Shown piece after piece: positions 33,362-42,758 of a stretch of 44,778 bases of DNA. A program made the translations under genes and the position numbers. How positions within the stretch are numbered: the stretch's first letter is position 1; every line of letters begins with the position of its first letter. This DNA comes from an uncultured Alcaligenaceae bacterium (lineage in GTDB: Bacteria > Pseudomonadota > Gammaproteobacteria > Burkholderiales > Burkholderiaceae_B): contig CALEQZ010000025.1 in NCBI GenBank assembly GCA_937908115.1, forward strand, positions 1 to 44,778. The letters run 5' to 3'. The notes beneath the pieces are model-generated. The model was not told the DNA's origin, did not search any database, and worked only from the letters and a program-made list of their open reading frames with translations.

Positions 33362-33775
33362 ATGATCGACCGGATAGGCGAGGACTTTCGTTTCTACCAG
33401 CAGGCGCTGGCGCTGCGCACGCAGCGCCACGAAGTGCTGTCTTCCAACATCGCCAACGCCGATACGCCGAACTACAAGGCCCGCGACTTCGATTTCCGCG
33501 CCGCGATGCAAGGCGCCATCGAAGGCCGCATGCGCCTGCCCGACACGCACCTGGCGATGACCTCGCCGCGGCACATCCCGGGCAAGGCGCACAGTCCCGG
33601 CCCCGACGTCGAGCTGCTGTATCGCCAGCCGCTGCAGCCCAGCATGGACGGCAACACCGTCGACATGGATGTCGAGCGCATGCATTTCGCCGACAACACC
33701 ATGCGCTACCAAACCGGGCTGACCGTACTGTCCTCGCGCATCCGCACCCTGATGGCCGCGCTGCAACAGCAATAA
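33362..33775 (+). CDS. flgB: Flagellar proximal rod protein FlgB
   Basis: Rod subunit next to the MS ring. 137 residues with the rod/hook N-terminal motif LRTQRHEVLSSNIANADTPN and the helical C-terminus NTMRYQTGLTVLSSRIRTLM. ATG 33362 is chosen since MIDRIGEDFRFYQQAL is typical; an in-frame ATG at 33329 lacks family residues. First gene of the flgBCDEFGHIJ operon. Confidence 0.96.
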   Translation: MIDRIGEDFRFYQQALALRTQRHEVLSSNIANADTPNYKARDFDFRAAMQGAIEGRMRLPDTHLAMTSPRHIPGKAHSPGPDVELLYRQPLQPSMDGNTVDMDVERMHFADNTMRYQTGLTVLSSRIRTLMAALQQQ

Positions 33776-33791
33776 TGCGGGAGCTTCGAAT

Positions 33792-34202
33792 ATGTTCAAC
33801 ATTTTCAAGATCGCGGGTTCGGCCCTGACGGCGCAATCGCAGCGCATGAACGTCTCGGCCAGCAACCTGGCCAACGCCGACAGCGCCGTGGGCCCGGACG
33901 GGCAGCCCTACCGGGCCCGCCAGGTGGTGTTCCGTGTCGATCCGCTGGCCGGTCAGCTGCACGGCTCGGCCGTCGGCGGCGTGACGGTGGCCGGCGTCAT
34001 CGAGGATCCCGCGCCGCCGCGCAGGGTCTACGACCCGGGCAATCCGCTGGCCGATGCCCAGGGCTACGTGACCATGCCCAATGTCGACGTGGTCGCCGAG
34101 ACGGTCAACATGATCTCGGCGTCGCGCTCATACCAGGCCAACGTCGAGGTGGTCAATACCGCCAAGAGCCTGATGCAGCAAACCCTCCGGCTGGGCCAAT
34201 AG
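33792..34202 (+). CDS. flgC: Flagellar proximal rod protein FlgC
   Basis: Second proximal rod protein. 136 residues; AQSQRMNVSASNLANADSAV at the N-terminus, GYVTMPNVDVVAETVNMISASRSYQ and the C-terminal helix TAKSLMQQTLRLGQ are family hallmarks. GGGAG 9 bases before the ATG. Lies 16 bases after flgB. Confidence 0.97.
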   Translation: MFNIFKIAGSALTAQSQRMNVSASNLANADSAVGPDGQPYRARQVVFRVDPLAGQLHGSAVGGVTVAGVIEDPAPPRRVYDPGNPLADAQGYVTMPNVDVVAETVNMISASRSYQANVEVVNTAKSLMQQTLRLGQ

Positions 34203-34243
34203 CGCCCGCAAGCATGCAACCCTAAGCCACGGAGCCGACCAGC

Positions 34244-34957
34244 ATGGCCGTCAACGTACTTGCCGACAGCAGCACCCAATCCGTCAATCCCACCGGGTTG
34301 GCGTATGACTCCGCCAATGCTGCTGCGCGCAACCTGATCGACGAAACGCAGGAGCGCTTCCTGACGCTGCTGATTACGCAGCTCAAGAACCAGGACCCGC
34401 TCAACCCCCTGGACAACGCCGAGGTCACCTCGCAGATCGCCCAACTGTCCACGGTCAATGGCATCACCCAGCTGAACAACACGCTGCTGGCACTGTCCGG
34501 ACAGCTGGACGTGTCGCAGTCCATGCAGGCCGCCGCGCTCATCGGAAAGGGCGTGCTGGTGCCGGGCGAAAAGATCAAGCTGGGTACCAGCACCGACGAT
34601 CCGTCCGTGCGCGAGGCCACGCCGTTTGGCATCGACCTGATCAGCGGGGCGTCCGAGATCACCGTGACCATCGTCGATGCCAATGGCAAGGCCGTGCGCA
34701 CGATCAAGGTCGACCCGCAGGACAGCGCGGGCGTGCTGTCGCTGACCTGGGACGGCAAGGACGACGCCGGCGCCGACGTGCCTGACGGGGCCTACCGCGT
34801 CAAGGTCTCGGCCGTCGACGCCGACGGCAAGGCGGTCCCGGCCGAGGCGCTGACCTACGGCAAGGTCCAGAGCGTGGCCTACACCGCCGAAGGGCTGCGG
34901 CTGGACCTGGGGCTCGCCGGGCCGGTCAGCCTGCTGGATATACGCAAAGTCATGTAA
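34244..34957 (+). CDS. flgD: Flagellar hook assembly scaffold FlgD
   Basis: Caps the growing hook so that FlgE polymerises, then is shed. 237 residues with the conserved FLTLLITQLKNQDPLNPLDN and SQIAQLSTVNGITQLN in the N-terminal part, and a C-terminal FlgD Ig/Tudor-like domain (DPQDSAGVLSLTWDGKDDAG). GGAG upstream of the ATG. Cotranscribed with flgC and flgE. Confidence 0.97.
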   Translation: MAVNVLADSSTQSVNPTGLAYDSANAAARNLIDETQERFLTLLITQLKNQDPLNPLDNAEVTSQIAQLSTVNGITQLNNTLLALSGQLDVSQSMQAAALIGKGVLVPGEKIKLGTSTDDPSVREATPFGIDLISGASEITVTIVDANGKAVRTIKVDPQDSAGVLSLTWDGKDDAGADVPDGAYRVKVSAVDADGKAVPAEALTYGKVQSVAYTAEGLRLDLGLAGPVSLLDIRKVM

Positions 34958-35030
34958 TGCCTAGCCCGCTGCTCCTTGCGACAGCGGCGGGCGACGGACG
35001 ACGAACACTTTCGACCTAAGAGGAAAGTCA

Positions 35031-36503
35031 ATGGGCTTCGGACAAGGATTGAGCGGACTGAACGCCGCCTCCCAGAACCTGGACGTCATCGGCAACAACA
35101 TCGCCAACGCCGGCACCGTGGGCTTCAAGGCCGGCTCGGCCACGTTCGCCGACGTCTACGCCAACTCGCGGGTCGGGCTGGGCGTGCAGGTCTCCGGCGT
35201 GAACCAGCGCTTCACCGTCGGCAACATCACGGTCACCGGCAACATGTTCGACATGGCCATCGACGGCGAAAAAGGGCTGTTCCGCCTGCTCGATCCCAGC
35301 GGGGCGGTGCTGTATTCGCGCAACGGCCAGTTCTTCGCCGACAAGAACAACTACATCGTCAACGCCCAAGGCCATCGCCTGACCGGCTACCCCGCCGGCG
35401 GCGTTGGCCTGAATCCCGTCCCGCTGATGGTGCCCTCGGGCAACATCCCGCCGCAGGCCAGCAGCGCCGGCAGCATCAAGGTCAACCTGGATGCCAATGA
35501 GGCGGTGATTTCGGAGACCGGGGCGCCAGAGCAGCTGGGGCAAGTGAACCTGGACAATGGCAGCGGGGTGACGACGTACTATTTCCGCATGGATGACCAG
35601 GGTCATATCACTTGGACCGACAACACCGGCGCCGTGGTGGCCCCGCCCGCAGATGGGGTGTATTCGGATCCCACTGATCCGTCGGTCCAAGTGACCATCA
35701 GCGGTGGTCAAGTGACGCTGGGTTCGCTGTCCAACGTGGATGGGTATCAACCTTATGAGCCCGCCATGATCGCCATGCCCTTCGATCCCAGCAACCCTGA
35801 CACGTTCACGCATTCCTTCCCGTTGAACGTGTACGACTCCCTGGGCAACGAGCACCAACTGACGCAGTATTTCGTCAAGCGCGAGGGTACCGGCAGCACC
35901 AGCGTGTGGGACGTGTACTACCGGCTGGACGGCGCGCCGGTGGACGTACCGGCCGGCGGCGGTCCGGTGCAGATGGAGTTCGACATGAACGGGCGGCTGA
36001 TCAGCGCACCCATCGTCAACCTGGCGTTCAACTCGCCGGGCGGTGTCAACTCGCCGGCCCAACCGCTGAACATCGCCTTCAACTATACGGGGTCGAGCTC
36101 GTTCGGCGGCGGCTTTACCAATGACTTCGACGTCAACGGCTATCCCACCGGCGAATACGCCAGCATGTCGGTGGGCGCGGACGGCACGCTGGTGGCCAAC
36201 TACACCAACGGCCAAACACAGGTGGTGGGCACCGTGGTGCTGGCGCACTTCCGCAACATGCAGGGGCTGCAGCCCGTGGGCGGCAATGCCTTCGTCGAGA
36301 CCGCGACCTCGGGCCAGCCCATCCTGGGCCAGCCGGGCACCAATAGCCTAGCCACGATCAAGGGGCAGGCGGTCGAGGAATCGAACGTCAACATGAGCCA
36401 GGAGCTGGTCAACATGATCATTGCCCAGCGCACCTACCAAGCGAACGCCGAAACCATCCAGACGCAGGACCAGATCCTGCAGACGCTGATCAACCTGCGC
36501 TGA
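35031..36503 (+). CDS. flgE: Flagellar hook protein FlgE
   Basis: Subunit of the hook. 490 residues: MGFGQGLSGLNAASQNLDVI start, NIANAGTVGFKAG rod/hook motif, an internal variable D2-type domain (about 140-350), and the C-terminal EESNVNMSQELVNMIIAQRT with IQTQDQILQTLINLR. AGAGGAAAG precedes the ATG. The 73 bases after flgD hold only the leader. Confidence 0.97.
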   Translation: MGFGQGLSGLNAASQNLDVIGNNIANAGTVGFKAGSATFADVYANSRVGLGVQVSGVNQRFTVGNITVTGNMFDMAIDGEKGLFRLLDPSGAVLYSRNGQFFADKNNYIVNAQGHRLTGYPAGGVGLNPVPLMVPSGNIPPQASSAGSIKVNLDANEAVISETGAPEQLGQVNLDNGSGVTTYYFRMDDQGHITWTDNTGAVVAPPADGVYSDPTDPSVQVTISGGQVTLGSLSNVDGYQPYEPAMIAMPFDPSNPDTFTHSFPLNVYDSLGNEHQLTQYFVKREGTGSTSVWDVYYRLDGAPVDVPAGGGPVQMEFDMNGRLISAPIVNLAFNSPGGVNSPAQPLNIAFNYTGSSSFGGGFTNDFDVNGYPTGEYASMSVGADGTLVANYTNGQTQVVGTVVLAHFRNMQGLQPVGGNAFVETATSGQPILGQPGTNSLATIKGQAVEESNVNMSQELVNMIIAQRTYQANAETIQTQDQILQTLINLR

Positions 36504-36508
36504 CGTCA

Positions 36509-37270
36509 ATGGACCGCATCGTCTACACCGCCATGAACGGCGCGGCGCGGACCCTGGAGCACCAGGCTGTGCTGACCAACAACATGGCCAACGTCAACAC
36601 CACGGGCTTCCGGGCGCAGCTGGCCATGTACCGATCAGTTCCCGTGGTGGGCGACAACAGCCTGCCGACGCGGGTGGCGACCGCCGCGGCCACGCCGGGC
36701 AGCAACTTCCGGCAGGGCCAGGTGGTGACCACGGGCCGCGAACTGGACGTGGCCATCGCCGGCGATGGGTGGCTGGCGGTGCAAACGCCGCAGGGCGAAG
36801 CCTATACCCGCGCCGGCAACCTACAGGTTGGCGCCAACGGGCTGTTGCAGACCGCCACCGGCCTGCCGGTGCTGAGCGCCGACAACGCGGTGATCGAGAT
36901 CCCGGAGCAGGCGTCGCTGACCTTTGCGCCGGACGGCGCGATCACGGCGCTGGGCGCGGGGGATCCGCCCAATGACGTGGTGTTGCTTGGCCAACTCAAG
37001 CTGGTCAACCCGCCGACCGGGCAGCTCGTGCGCGGCGACGATGGCCTGTTCCGCGTGCAGGCCCCCAACGGCCAGACGGGCTTGCCGCTGCCGGCCGACC
37101 CGGGCGTTCGCATCATTCCTGGTGCGATCGAGACCAGCAACGTCAGCCCGGTCGAGGTCATGGTGGGGATGATAGACAACGCGCGCCGCTTCGAAATGCA
37201 GATGCAGGTCATTCAGAACGCCGATGCCAACGCGCAGCGCGCCAACAGCATTCTGGGCCCGGTCAGCTGA
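36509..37270 (+). CDS. flgF: Flagellar proximal rod protein FlgF
   Basis: Rod subunit. 253 residues with ARTLEHQAVLTNNMANVNTTGF at the N-terminus, AIAGDGWLAVQTPQGEAYTR in the middle and ETSNVSPVEVMVGMIDNARR at the C-terminus, all characteristic of the FlgE/F/G family; length and MDRIVYTAM start identify FlgF. Begins 5 bases after flgE, without a clear ribosome binding site of its own, suggesting translational coupling. Confidence 0.96.
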   Translation: MDRIVYTAMNGAARTLEHQAVLTNNMANVNTTGFRAQLAMYRSVPVVGDNSLPTRVATAAATPGSNFRQGQVVTTGRELDVAIAGDGWLAVQTPQGEAYTRAGNLQVGANGLLQTATGLPVLSADNAVIEIPEQASLTFAPDGAITALGAGDPPNDVVLLGQLKLVNPPTGQLVRGDDGLFRVQAPNGQTGLPLPADPGVRIIPGAIETSNVSPVEVMVGMIDNARRFEMQMQVIQNADANAQRANSILGPVS

Positions 37271-37313
37271 CGGCCCTTGACCGTGCGGCGCGGCCGCGCG
37301 AAGGAGTAGCAAC

Positions 37314-38099
37314 ATGATTCGATCGTTGTGGATTGCCAAGACGGGTCTGGAAACGCAGCAGACCAGCATGGACGTCATCTCCAACAACCTGGCCAACGTC
37401 AGCACCAATGGCTTCAAGCGCACGCGCGCGGTGTTCGAAGACCTGATGTACCAGACGCTGCGCCAGCCCGGCGCGCAGGTGGGCGACGCCAACCAGCTGC
37501 CCTCGGGCCTGCAGATCGGCACGGGCGCGCGCACGGTGGCCACCGAGCGCATCCATAGCCAGGGCAACCTGAACAACACCGGCGGCACGCTGGACGTGGC
37601 CATCCAGGGCCGCGGCTTCTTCCAGGTCGAGTTGCCCGACGGCACGCTGGCGTACACGCGCGACGGTGCGCTGCAGGTCGACCAGGACGGCCAGATCGTA
37701 ACCGCCGGCGGCTACGTGGTGCAGCCCCCCATCAATGTGCCGGACAACGCGCTGGAGATCACCATCGGCCGTGACGGCGTGGTGTCGGTCACGCAGCCCG
37801 GCCAGGCGGGCGTGAGCGTGCAGATCGGCCAGCTGCAGCTGGCCACCTTCATCAACCCAACGGGCTTGCAGAGCATCGGCGAGAACCTGTACCTGGAAAC
37901 CGACGCTTCGGGTCCGGCCAATCTGCTGCAGCCGGGCCTGGATGGTGCCGGCCAGGTGCTGCAAGGCTATGTGGAGACGTCCAACGTCAACGTGGCCGAA
38001 GAGCTGGTCAACATGATCACGACGCAGCGCGCCTACGAAATCAACAGCAAGGCCGTCCAGACGTCCGACCAGATGCTTGCGCGCCTGACCCAGCTGTAA
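37314..38099 (+). CDS. flgG: Flagellar distal rod protein FlgG
   Basis: Distal rod subunit. 261 residues: MIRSLWIAKTGLETQQTSMD, SNNLANVSTNGFKRTRAVFE with the FlgG-specific DLMYQTLRQPGAQ insert that stiffens the rod, and C-terminal ETSNVNVAEELVNMITTQRA. GAAGGAG before the ATG. Very conserved and complete. Confidence 0.98.
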   Translation: MIRSLWIAKTGLETQQTSMDVISNNLANVSTNGFKRTRAVFEDLMYQTLRQPGAQVGDANQLPSGLQIGTGARTVATERIHSQGNLNNTGGTLDVAIQGRGFFQVELPDGTLAYTRDGALQVDQDGQIVTAGGYVVQPPINVPDNALEITIGRDGVVSVTQPGQAGVSVQIGQLQLATFINPTGLQSIGENLYLETDASGPANLLQPGLDGAGQVLQGYVETSNVNVAEELVNMITTQRAYEINSKAVQTSDQMLARLTQL

Positions 38100-38102
38100 T
38101 CG

Positions 38103-38789
38103 ATGGAGCGCGACACCATGCGCCTGGCGCTGTCCCTGTTGTTGACGCTGTTCATGGGCGGCTGCGCGCTGGTGCCCCCCGAGCCCATCGTCACCGGGCC
38201 GTTGACGGCACCGCCGCCTCCGCCGCCTGCGCCCGCGCCGGTGCCCAATGGCGCGATCTACCAGCCAACGGTCTACGGCAACTACCCCTTGTTCGAGGAC
38301 CGACGCCCGCGCAACGTCGGCGATATCGTCACCATCGTGCTCAATGAGCGCACCAATGCCGCCAAGGGCGTGGCCACCAGCACCGACCGCCAGGGCAGCG
38401 TCTCGCTTGGGCTGGACCTGTTGCCGGCGCTGGCGCCGAGCTGGCTGGGCCGCCAGAGCACCGATGTGTCCGGCGCCAACCAGGCGCGGGGCCAGGGCAG
38501 CAGCAGCGCCAACAACATGTTCACCGGCACGATCACGACCACCGTCGTGGGCGTGCTGCCCAACGGCAACCTGCAGGTGGCAGGCGAAAAGCAGATCGCC
38601 ATCAACCGTGGCAGCGAGTACATACGCTTCTCCGGCGTCATCGACCCGCGCTCGATCAGCGGCGCGGGCACCGTGTCGTCCACGCAGGTGGCCGACGCGC
38701 GCATCGAGTACCGCAGCAAGGGCACGATGGACGAGGTCCAGACCATGGGCTGGCTGCAGCGCTTTTTCCTGAACATTTCGCCTTTCTGA
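38103..38789 (+). CDS. flgH: Flagellar L-ring lipoprotein FlgH
   Basis: Outer-membrane L-ring subunit. 228 residues with a lipoprotein signal peptide whose lipobox ends FMGGC (Cys21), a Pro-rich stretch just after it (APPPPPPAPAPVP, unusual in length), and the core ENRRPRNVGD-like VGDIVTIVLNERTNAAK and EKQIAINRGSEYIRFSG. Start could instead be the second Met (38118), which would give a more normal signal peptide; the 38103 ATG is 3 bases after the flgG stop. Confidence 0.95.
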   Translation: MERDTMRLALSLLLTLFMGGCALVPPEPIVTGPLTAPPPPPPAPAPVPNGAIYQPTVYGNYPLFEDRRPRNVGDIVTIVLNERTNAAKGVATSTDRQGSVSLGLDLLPALAPSWLGRQSTDVSGANQARGQGSSSANNMFTGTITTTVVGVLPNGNLQVAGEKQIAINRGSEYIRFSGVIDPRSISGAGTVSSTQVADARIEYRSKGTMDEVQTMGWLQRFFLNISPF

Positions 38790-38794
38790 CTGAC

Positions 38795-39925
38795 ATGTCC
38801 GGCCTGCTTCGCATTGCCCGCAACCTGTTGATGCGCTCGTGCGCGGTAGTGTGCCTGTCCGCGCTGGCCGCGCCCGCGCACGGCGAACGGATCAAGGACC
38901 TGGCCAGCATCCAGGGCGTGCGTGCCAACCAGCTGATCGGCTACGGCCTGGTCGTGGGTTTGGACGGCAGCGGCGACCAGGTGCGCCAGACGCCGTTCAC
39001 CCAGCAAAGCCTGACCAATATGCTGGCGCAGCTGGGCATCACCGTTCCACAGGGCTCGAACATGCAGCTCAAGAATGTGGCCGCGGTGATGGTGACTGCT
39101 GAGTTGCCGCCTTTCGCGCGGCCCGGCCAGAAACTGGACGTGGTCGTCTCGTCCATGGGCAACGCCAAGAGCTTGCGCGGCGGCACTTTGCTGATGACGC
39201 CGCTCAAGGGCGCCGACGGGCAGGTGTACGCCATCGCCCAGGGCAACCTGCTGGTGGGGGGAGCCGGCGCCGAGGCCGGCGGCTCCAGTGTGCAGGTCAA
39301 CCAATTGAACGGCGGGCGGATCAACGGCGGCGCGATCGTCGAGCGCGCCGTGCCCACCTCGTTCGCGCACGACGGCACCATCTACCTGGAAATGGACGTG
39401 ACCGATTTCGGCACGGCCCAGAACGTCGCCAACGCGCTCAACCGCCGTTTCGGTGCAGGCACCGCCGTGGCGCTGGATGGCAGGGTGGTGCGGGTGCGCG
39501 GCCCGGCCGACCCGGCCGCGCAGACGGCCTTCCTGTCCCAGGTGGAGAACCTGCCGGTCGAGCGCGCGCCGCTGCCGGCCAAGGTGATCATCAACGCGCG
39601 CACCGGCTCGGTGGTCATGAACCGTAACGTCATGATCGAGGAAGCCGCGGTCGCCCACGGCAACCTGTCGGTAGTCATCAACCGCCAGGCGGCGGTCAGC
39701 CAGCCCAACACGCCTTTCGGCGGCGGCCAGACCGTGGTGGTGCCCACGACGGATATCGAGATGCGCCAGGAAGGCGGCGGCCTGCAGCGCGTGCGCACCA
39801 GCGCCAGCCTGTCCGACGTGGTGCGCGCGCTCAATGCGCTGGGCGCCACGCCCCAGGATCTGCTGTCCATCTTGCAGGCCATGAAGAGCGCCGGCGCGCT
39901 GCGCGCCGAGTTGGAGATCATTTGA
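38795..39925 (+). CDS. flgI: Flagellar P-ring protein FlgI
   Basis: Periplasmic P-ring subunit, folded with help from FlgA. 376 residues with a cleavable signal peptide (to about Ala-His-Gly near residue 30), then the invariant ERIKDLASIQGVRANQLIGY and GLVVGLDGSGDQ. C-terminus has GVVMNRNV-like GSVVMNRNVMIEEAAVAHGN and the ending LGATPQDLLSILQAMKSAGA. Complete. Overlaps a possible TTG start of flgJ. Confidence 0.97.
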   Translation: MSGLLRIARNLLMRSCAVVCLSALAAPAHGERIKDLASIQGVRANQLIGYGLVVGLDGSGDQVRQTPFTQQSLTNMLAQLGITVPQGSNMQLKNVAAVMVTAELPPFARPGQKLDVVVSSMGNAKSLRGGTLLMTPLKGADGQVYAIAQGNLLVGGAGAEAGGSSVQVNQLNGGRINGGAIVERAVPTSFAHDGTIYLEMDVTDFGTAQNVANALNRRFGAGTAVALDGRVVRVRGPADPAAQTAFLSQVENLPVERAPLPAKVIINARTGSVVMNRNVMIEEAAVAHGNLSVVINRQAAVSQPNTPFGGGQTVVVPTTDIEMRQEGGGLQRVRTSASLSDVVRALNALGATPQDLLSILQAMKSAGALRAELEII

Positions 39926-39933
39926 GTCCCGCC

Positions 39934-40911
39934 ATGGCCATTCCATCCTATCCCTCCGGCGCCAGCGCGATCGCCTTCGACGTCCGCACCCTGGACAACC
40001 TGAAAGGCCGGGTGCGGCAGTCGCCTGATGCCGCTGCCGGCCACTATCGCGAGGTGGCCAAGCAATTCGAGGCCTTGTTCCTGCAGGTCATGCTCAAGGC
40101 CATGCGCGAGGCTACGCCGCAGAACGGCTTGTTCGACAGCGACCAGACACGGCTGGCGCGCTCGCTGGCCGACGAGCAGCTGGCGTTCGAGCTGGCCTCG
40201 CCAGGCATCGGGCTCGCCCAAGCGCTGCTGGACATGATCCAGCGCCAGCAGGGCGGCGCGGACCAAGGGCAGGGCACGGCCGCGTGGCATGCGCCCGAGG
40301 CGAATACGTCGCGCGTGCCGGGGCTGCGTTCGCACATCGGTGCCTACGACGGCCGCAGCGCGCCGTCGGTGCCGCCGGCGGTATCAGCGCTGCTGGACAT
40401 GCTGGCCGGGGACCGCGCCGCTGGCAAGGCGGCGACCGCGCAAGGCGCGCCGCGCCATGTGGTGGAATTCGTCTCGCGCATGGCCGGCCCGGCCAAGGCA
40501 GCCGAGCGGGCGAGCGGCGTGCCGGCGCGGCTGATCCTTGGCCAGGCCGCGCTCGAATCCGGCTGGGGCCAGCGCGAGCTGCGCCATCCCGACGGGCGGC
40601 CCACCTACAACGTCTTCGGCATCAAGGCCACCGGCGGCTGGCAGGGCGAGGTGGTCGAGGTTACCACCACCGAGTACGAAAACGGCGTGCCGCGCAAGGT
40701 GGTCGAACCCTTCCGCGCGTACGGCTCGTACGCTGAAGCTTTTGCCGACTATGCCCGCCTGATCGGCAGCAGCCCGCGCTACCGCGCAGTCGTCCAGGCG
40801 CGCAACGAGGTCGAGGCGGCCCGGCATATCCAGTCGGCGGGCTATGCCACCGATCCGCGCTATGCCGAGAAGCTGATCGACGTCATGGCCAGCCTCGGCG
40901 GACTTATTTAG
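39934..40911 (+). CDS. flgJ: Flagellar rod cap / peptidoglycan hydrolase FlgJ
   Basis: Bifunctional: N-terminal rod-capping domain (KQFEALFLQVMLKAMREATP, about 43-62) and C-terminal N-acetylglucosaminidase domain (about 175-325) that opens peptidoglycan for the rod. Catalytic Glu208 lies in LGQAALESGWGQ, and YNVFGIKA follows. 325 residues from ATG 39934. An in-frame TTG at 39922 has GGAG at the right spacing and overlaps the flgI stop as TTGA, so the true start may be 12 bases earlier. Last gene before the flgKL promoter gap. Confidence 0.95.
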   Translation: MAIPSYPSGASAIAFDVRTLDNLKGRVRQSPDAAAGHYREVAKQFEALFLQVMLKAMREATPQNGLFDSDQTRLARSLADEQLAFELASPGIGLAQALLDMIQRQQGGADQGQGTAAWHAPEANTSRVPGLRSHIGAYDGRSAPSVPPAVSALLDMLAGDRAAGKAATAQGAPRHVVEFVSRMAGPAKAAERASGVPARLILGQAALESGWGQRELRHPDGRPTYNVFGIKATGGWQGEVVEVTTTEYENGVPRKVVEPFRAYGSYAEAFADYARLIGSSPRYRAVVQARNEVEAARHIQSAGYATDPRYAEKLIDVMASLGGLI

Positions 40912-40973
40912 GGGCTGACCATGGCGAACCGGGCGAAGTGTTTGCCAGCGGCCGCATCAGCGCGGGCCGCAGC

Positions 40974-41000
40974 TAAATATTGGCGCGAGAAAGCCGTTAA
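40974..41000 (+). promoter_or_regulatory. Sigma-28 promoter of flgKL
   Basis: TAAATATT, an 11-base spacer, then GCCGTTAA, in the 149-base gap after flgJ. Expected start near 41008, about 50 bases before the flgK ATG. It separates the late hook-junction genes from the early flgB-J operon. Confidence 0.92.
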
Positions 41001-41060
41001 CCCGACAAATTTCCATGTCGCGGCGCCAGATGGCGCCGATGCGCGCAACGGGTAACCGAG

Positions 41061-42722
41061 ATGAACCTGTACAACCTCGCACTCACGGGCATGAACGCCG
41101 CACAGGCGCGGCTGACCGTCACCGGGCACAACATCAACAATGCCGACACGGAAGGCTACAACCGCCAAAGCGTGATCGTGTCCACCGCCGGTGCCACTGG
41201 GACGACCACCGGCTTCTACGGCCGCGGGGTCAAGGTCGACTCGGTGATGCGGGCCTATGACAGCTTCCTGTACAAGCAGCTGGTCAGCTCGCAAAGCGTG
41301 GGTGCGCAACTCGTGACCTACGGCGAACAGCTTGGCCAGATCAACAACCTGCTTGCGGACCGCACGGTAGGCGTGGCGCCTGCCATCATCAACTTCTTTG
41401 ACGCAGTCGACGCGGTGGCCTCGGCGCCGGCCGACCCTGCCGCGCGCCAGGAGCTGATTGGCCGCGCGGGCAACCTGGTCACGCAGATCAACGAAGTCAG
41501 CCGCTTCCTGGACGACCAGCGCAACGACGTCAACGTCCAGATCGAGACCACGGTCGCGCAGATCAACAGCTACGTCGTTCGCATCAGCGAGCTCAACCAG
41601 CAGATTGCCGAAGCCAAGGCGGCCACCACCGGCCAGCCGCCCAACGACCTGTACGACCAGCGCGACCAGCTCGTCACGGAGCTGAACCAGCTGGTCAAGG
41701 TCAACGTCATGGAGCAAGGCGACAGCTTCAATATCTCGGTCGGCAATGGCCAGGTATTGCTATCGGGCAAGTCGGTCTTCCCGCTCAAGGCCGTGGCCTC
41801 GTCGTCGGACCCGACCCGCGTAGTGGTTGCGTACACGGCGCCCACCGGCGAACCGGGCAAGACGATGACGGTGGAGCTCGAAGACAAGGTCATCACCGGC
41901 GGCAAGCTCGGGGGGCTGCTGCAGTACCGTACCGAGTCCCTGGATGTCCTGCAAAATGACCTGGGCCGCATGGCGATCGGCCTGGCGCTGGCCTTCAACG
42001 CCCAACATACCCAGGGGGTGGACCTGAACGGCAACCCCGGCGGCGCCTTTTTCAACATGACCGCGCCCGCCGGCATCGCCAACAGCAAGAACGCCGGCAC
42101 GGGCGTGGTCACCATCGCCTACGGCGACATCGACCAGCTGACCAATGCCGATTACGAGATCGTCTTCGACGGAGCGAACTACACCATCACGCGCGAGCCG
42201 GCCGGCACCGTGGTCTACCTCGGCGACGGCAGCGACCTGTCCGGCACGCCGCCGCGGCTGATCGACGGCATCCAGTTCAACCTGAGCGGCGCTCCGGTGG
42301 CGGGCGACAAGTGGCTGGTCCAGCCCACGCGCCATGCCGCCCGGGACCTCGGCCTGGCGATCACTGACCCCGGCGCGATCGCCGCGGCCGACGTCGCCGG
42401 CGGCTCGGCCAACGGTAACAATGCGCTGGAGCTGGCCAAGCTGCGCACCGCCAAGATCATGGGGCGCGGCACGCTCAGCATCAACGAAGCGTTCTCGCAG
42501 CTGGTCAACACCGCCGGCGTACAGATGCAGCAGATTTCGACGGCAAGCAAGGCGCAGGCCAACCTGATCGAGCAGAACCTCGCCGCCCAGCAGGCGCTGT
42601 CGGGCGTCAACCTCAACGAGGAATACGTCTACCTGATGCGCTACCAGGAGCAGTTCTCCGCGGCCGCTCGGCTGATTGACGTCGGCTCGAAAGTGTTCGA
42701 CACCCTCCTGGGCCTGCGCTAG
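41061..42722 (+). CDS. flgK: Flagellar hook-associated protein 1 FlgK
   Basis: First hook-filament junction protein, exported with FlgN. 553 residues: MNLYNLALTGMNAAQARLTV and NINNADTEGYNRQSVIV at the N-terminus, a coiled region near 130-220 (QINEVSRFLDDQRNDVNVQI; DLYDQRDQLVTELNQLVKV), a variable middle, and C-terminal NLNEEYVYLMRYQEQFSAAA with SKVFDTLLGL. Complete and of normal length. flgL follows after 36 bases. Confidence 0.97.
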   Translation: MNLYNLALTGMNAAQARLTVTGHNINNADTEGYNRQSVIVSTAGATGTTTGFYGRGVKVDSVMRAYDSFLYKQLVSSQSVGAQLVTYGEQLGQINNLLADRTVGVAPAIINFFDAVDAVASAPADPAARQELIGRAGNLVTQINEVSRFLDDQRNDVNVQIETTVAQINSYVVRISELNQQIAEAKAATTGQPPNDLYDQRDQLVTELNQLVKVNVMEQGDSFNISVGNGQVLLSGKSVFPLKAVASSSDPTRVVVAYTAPTGEPGKTMTVELEDKVITGGKLGGLLQYRTESLDVLQNDLGRMAIGLALAFNAQHTQGVDLNGNPGGAFFNMTAPAGIANSKNAGTGVVTIAYGDIDQLTNADYEIVFDGANYTITREPAGTVVYLGDGSDLSGTPPRLIDGIQFNLSGAPVAGDKWLVQPTRHAARDLGLAITDPGAIAAADVAGGSANGNNALELAKLRTAKIMGRGTLSINEAFSQLVNTAGVQMQQISTASKAQANLIEQNLAAQQALSGVNLNEEYVYLMRYQEQFSAAARLIDVGSKVFDTLLGLR

Positions 42723-42758
42723 GCCTGAACCGCCAGATTCGAACCGAGGCAAGCGACC

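Noticed and set aside
38282..39946. 554-codon minus-strand open frame opposite flgH and flgI
   Set aside because: Antisense shadow; both plus-strand genes are complete and in an operon.
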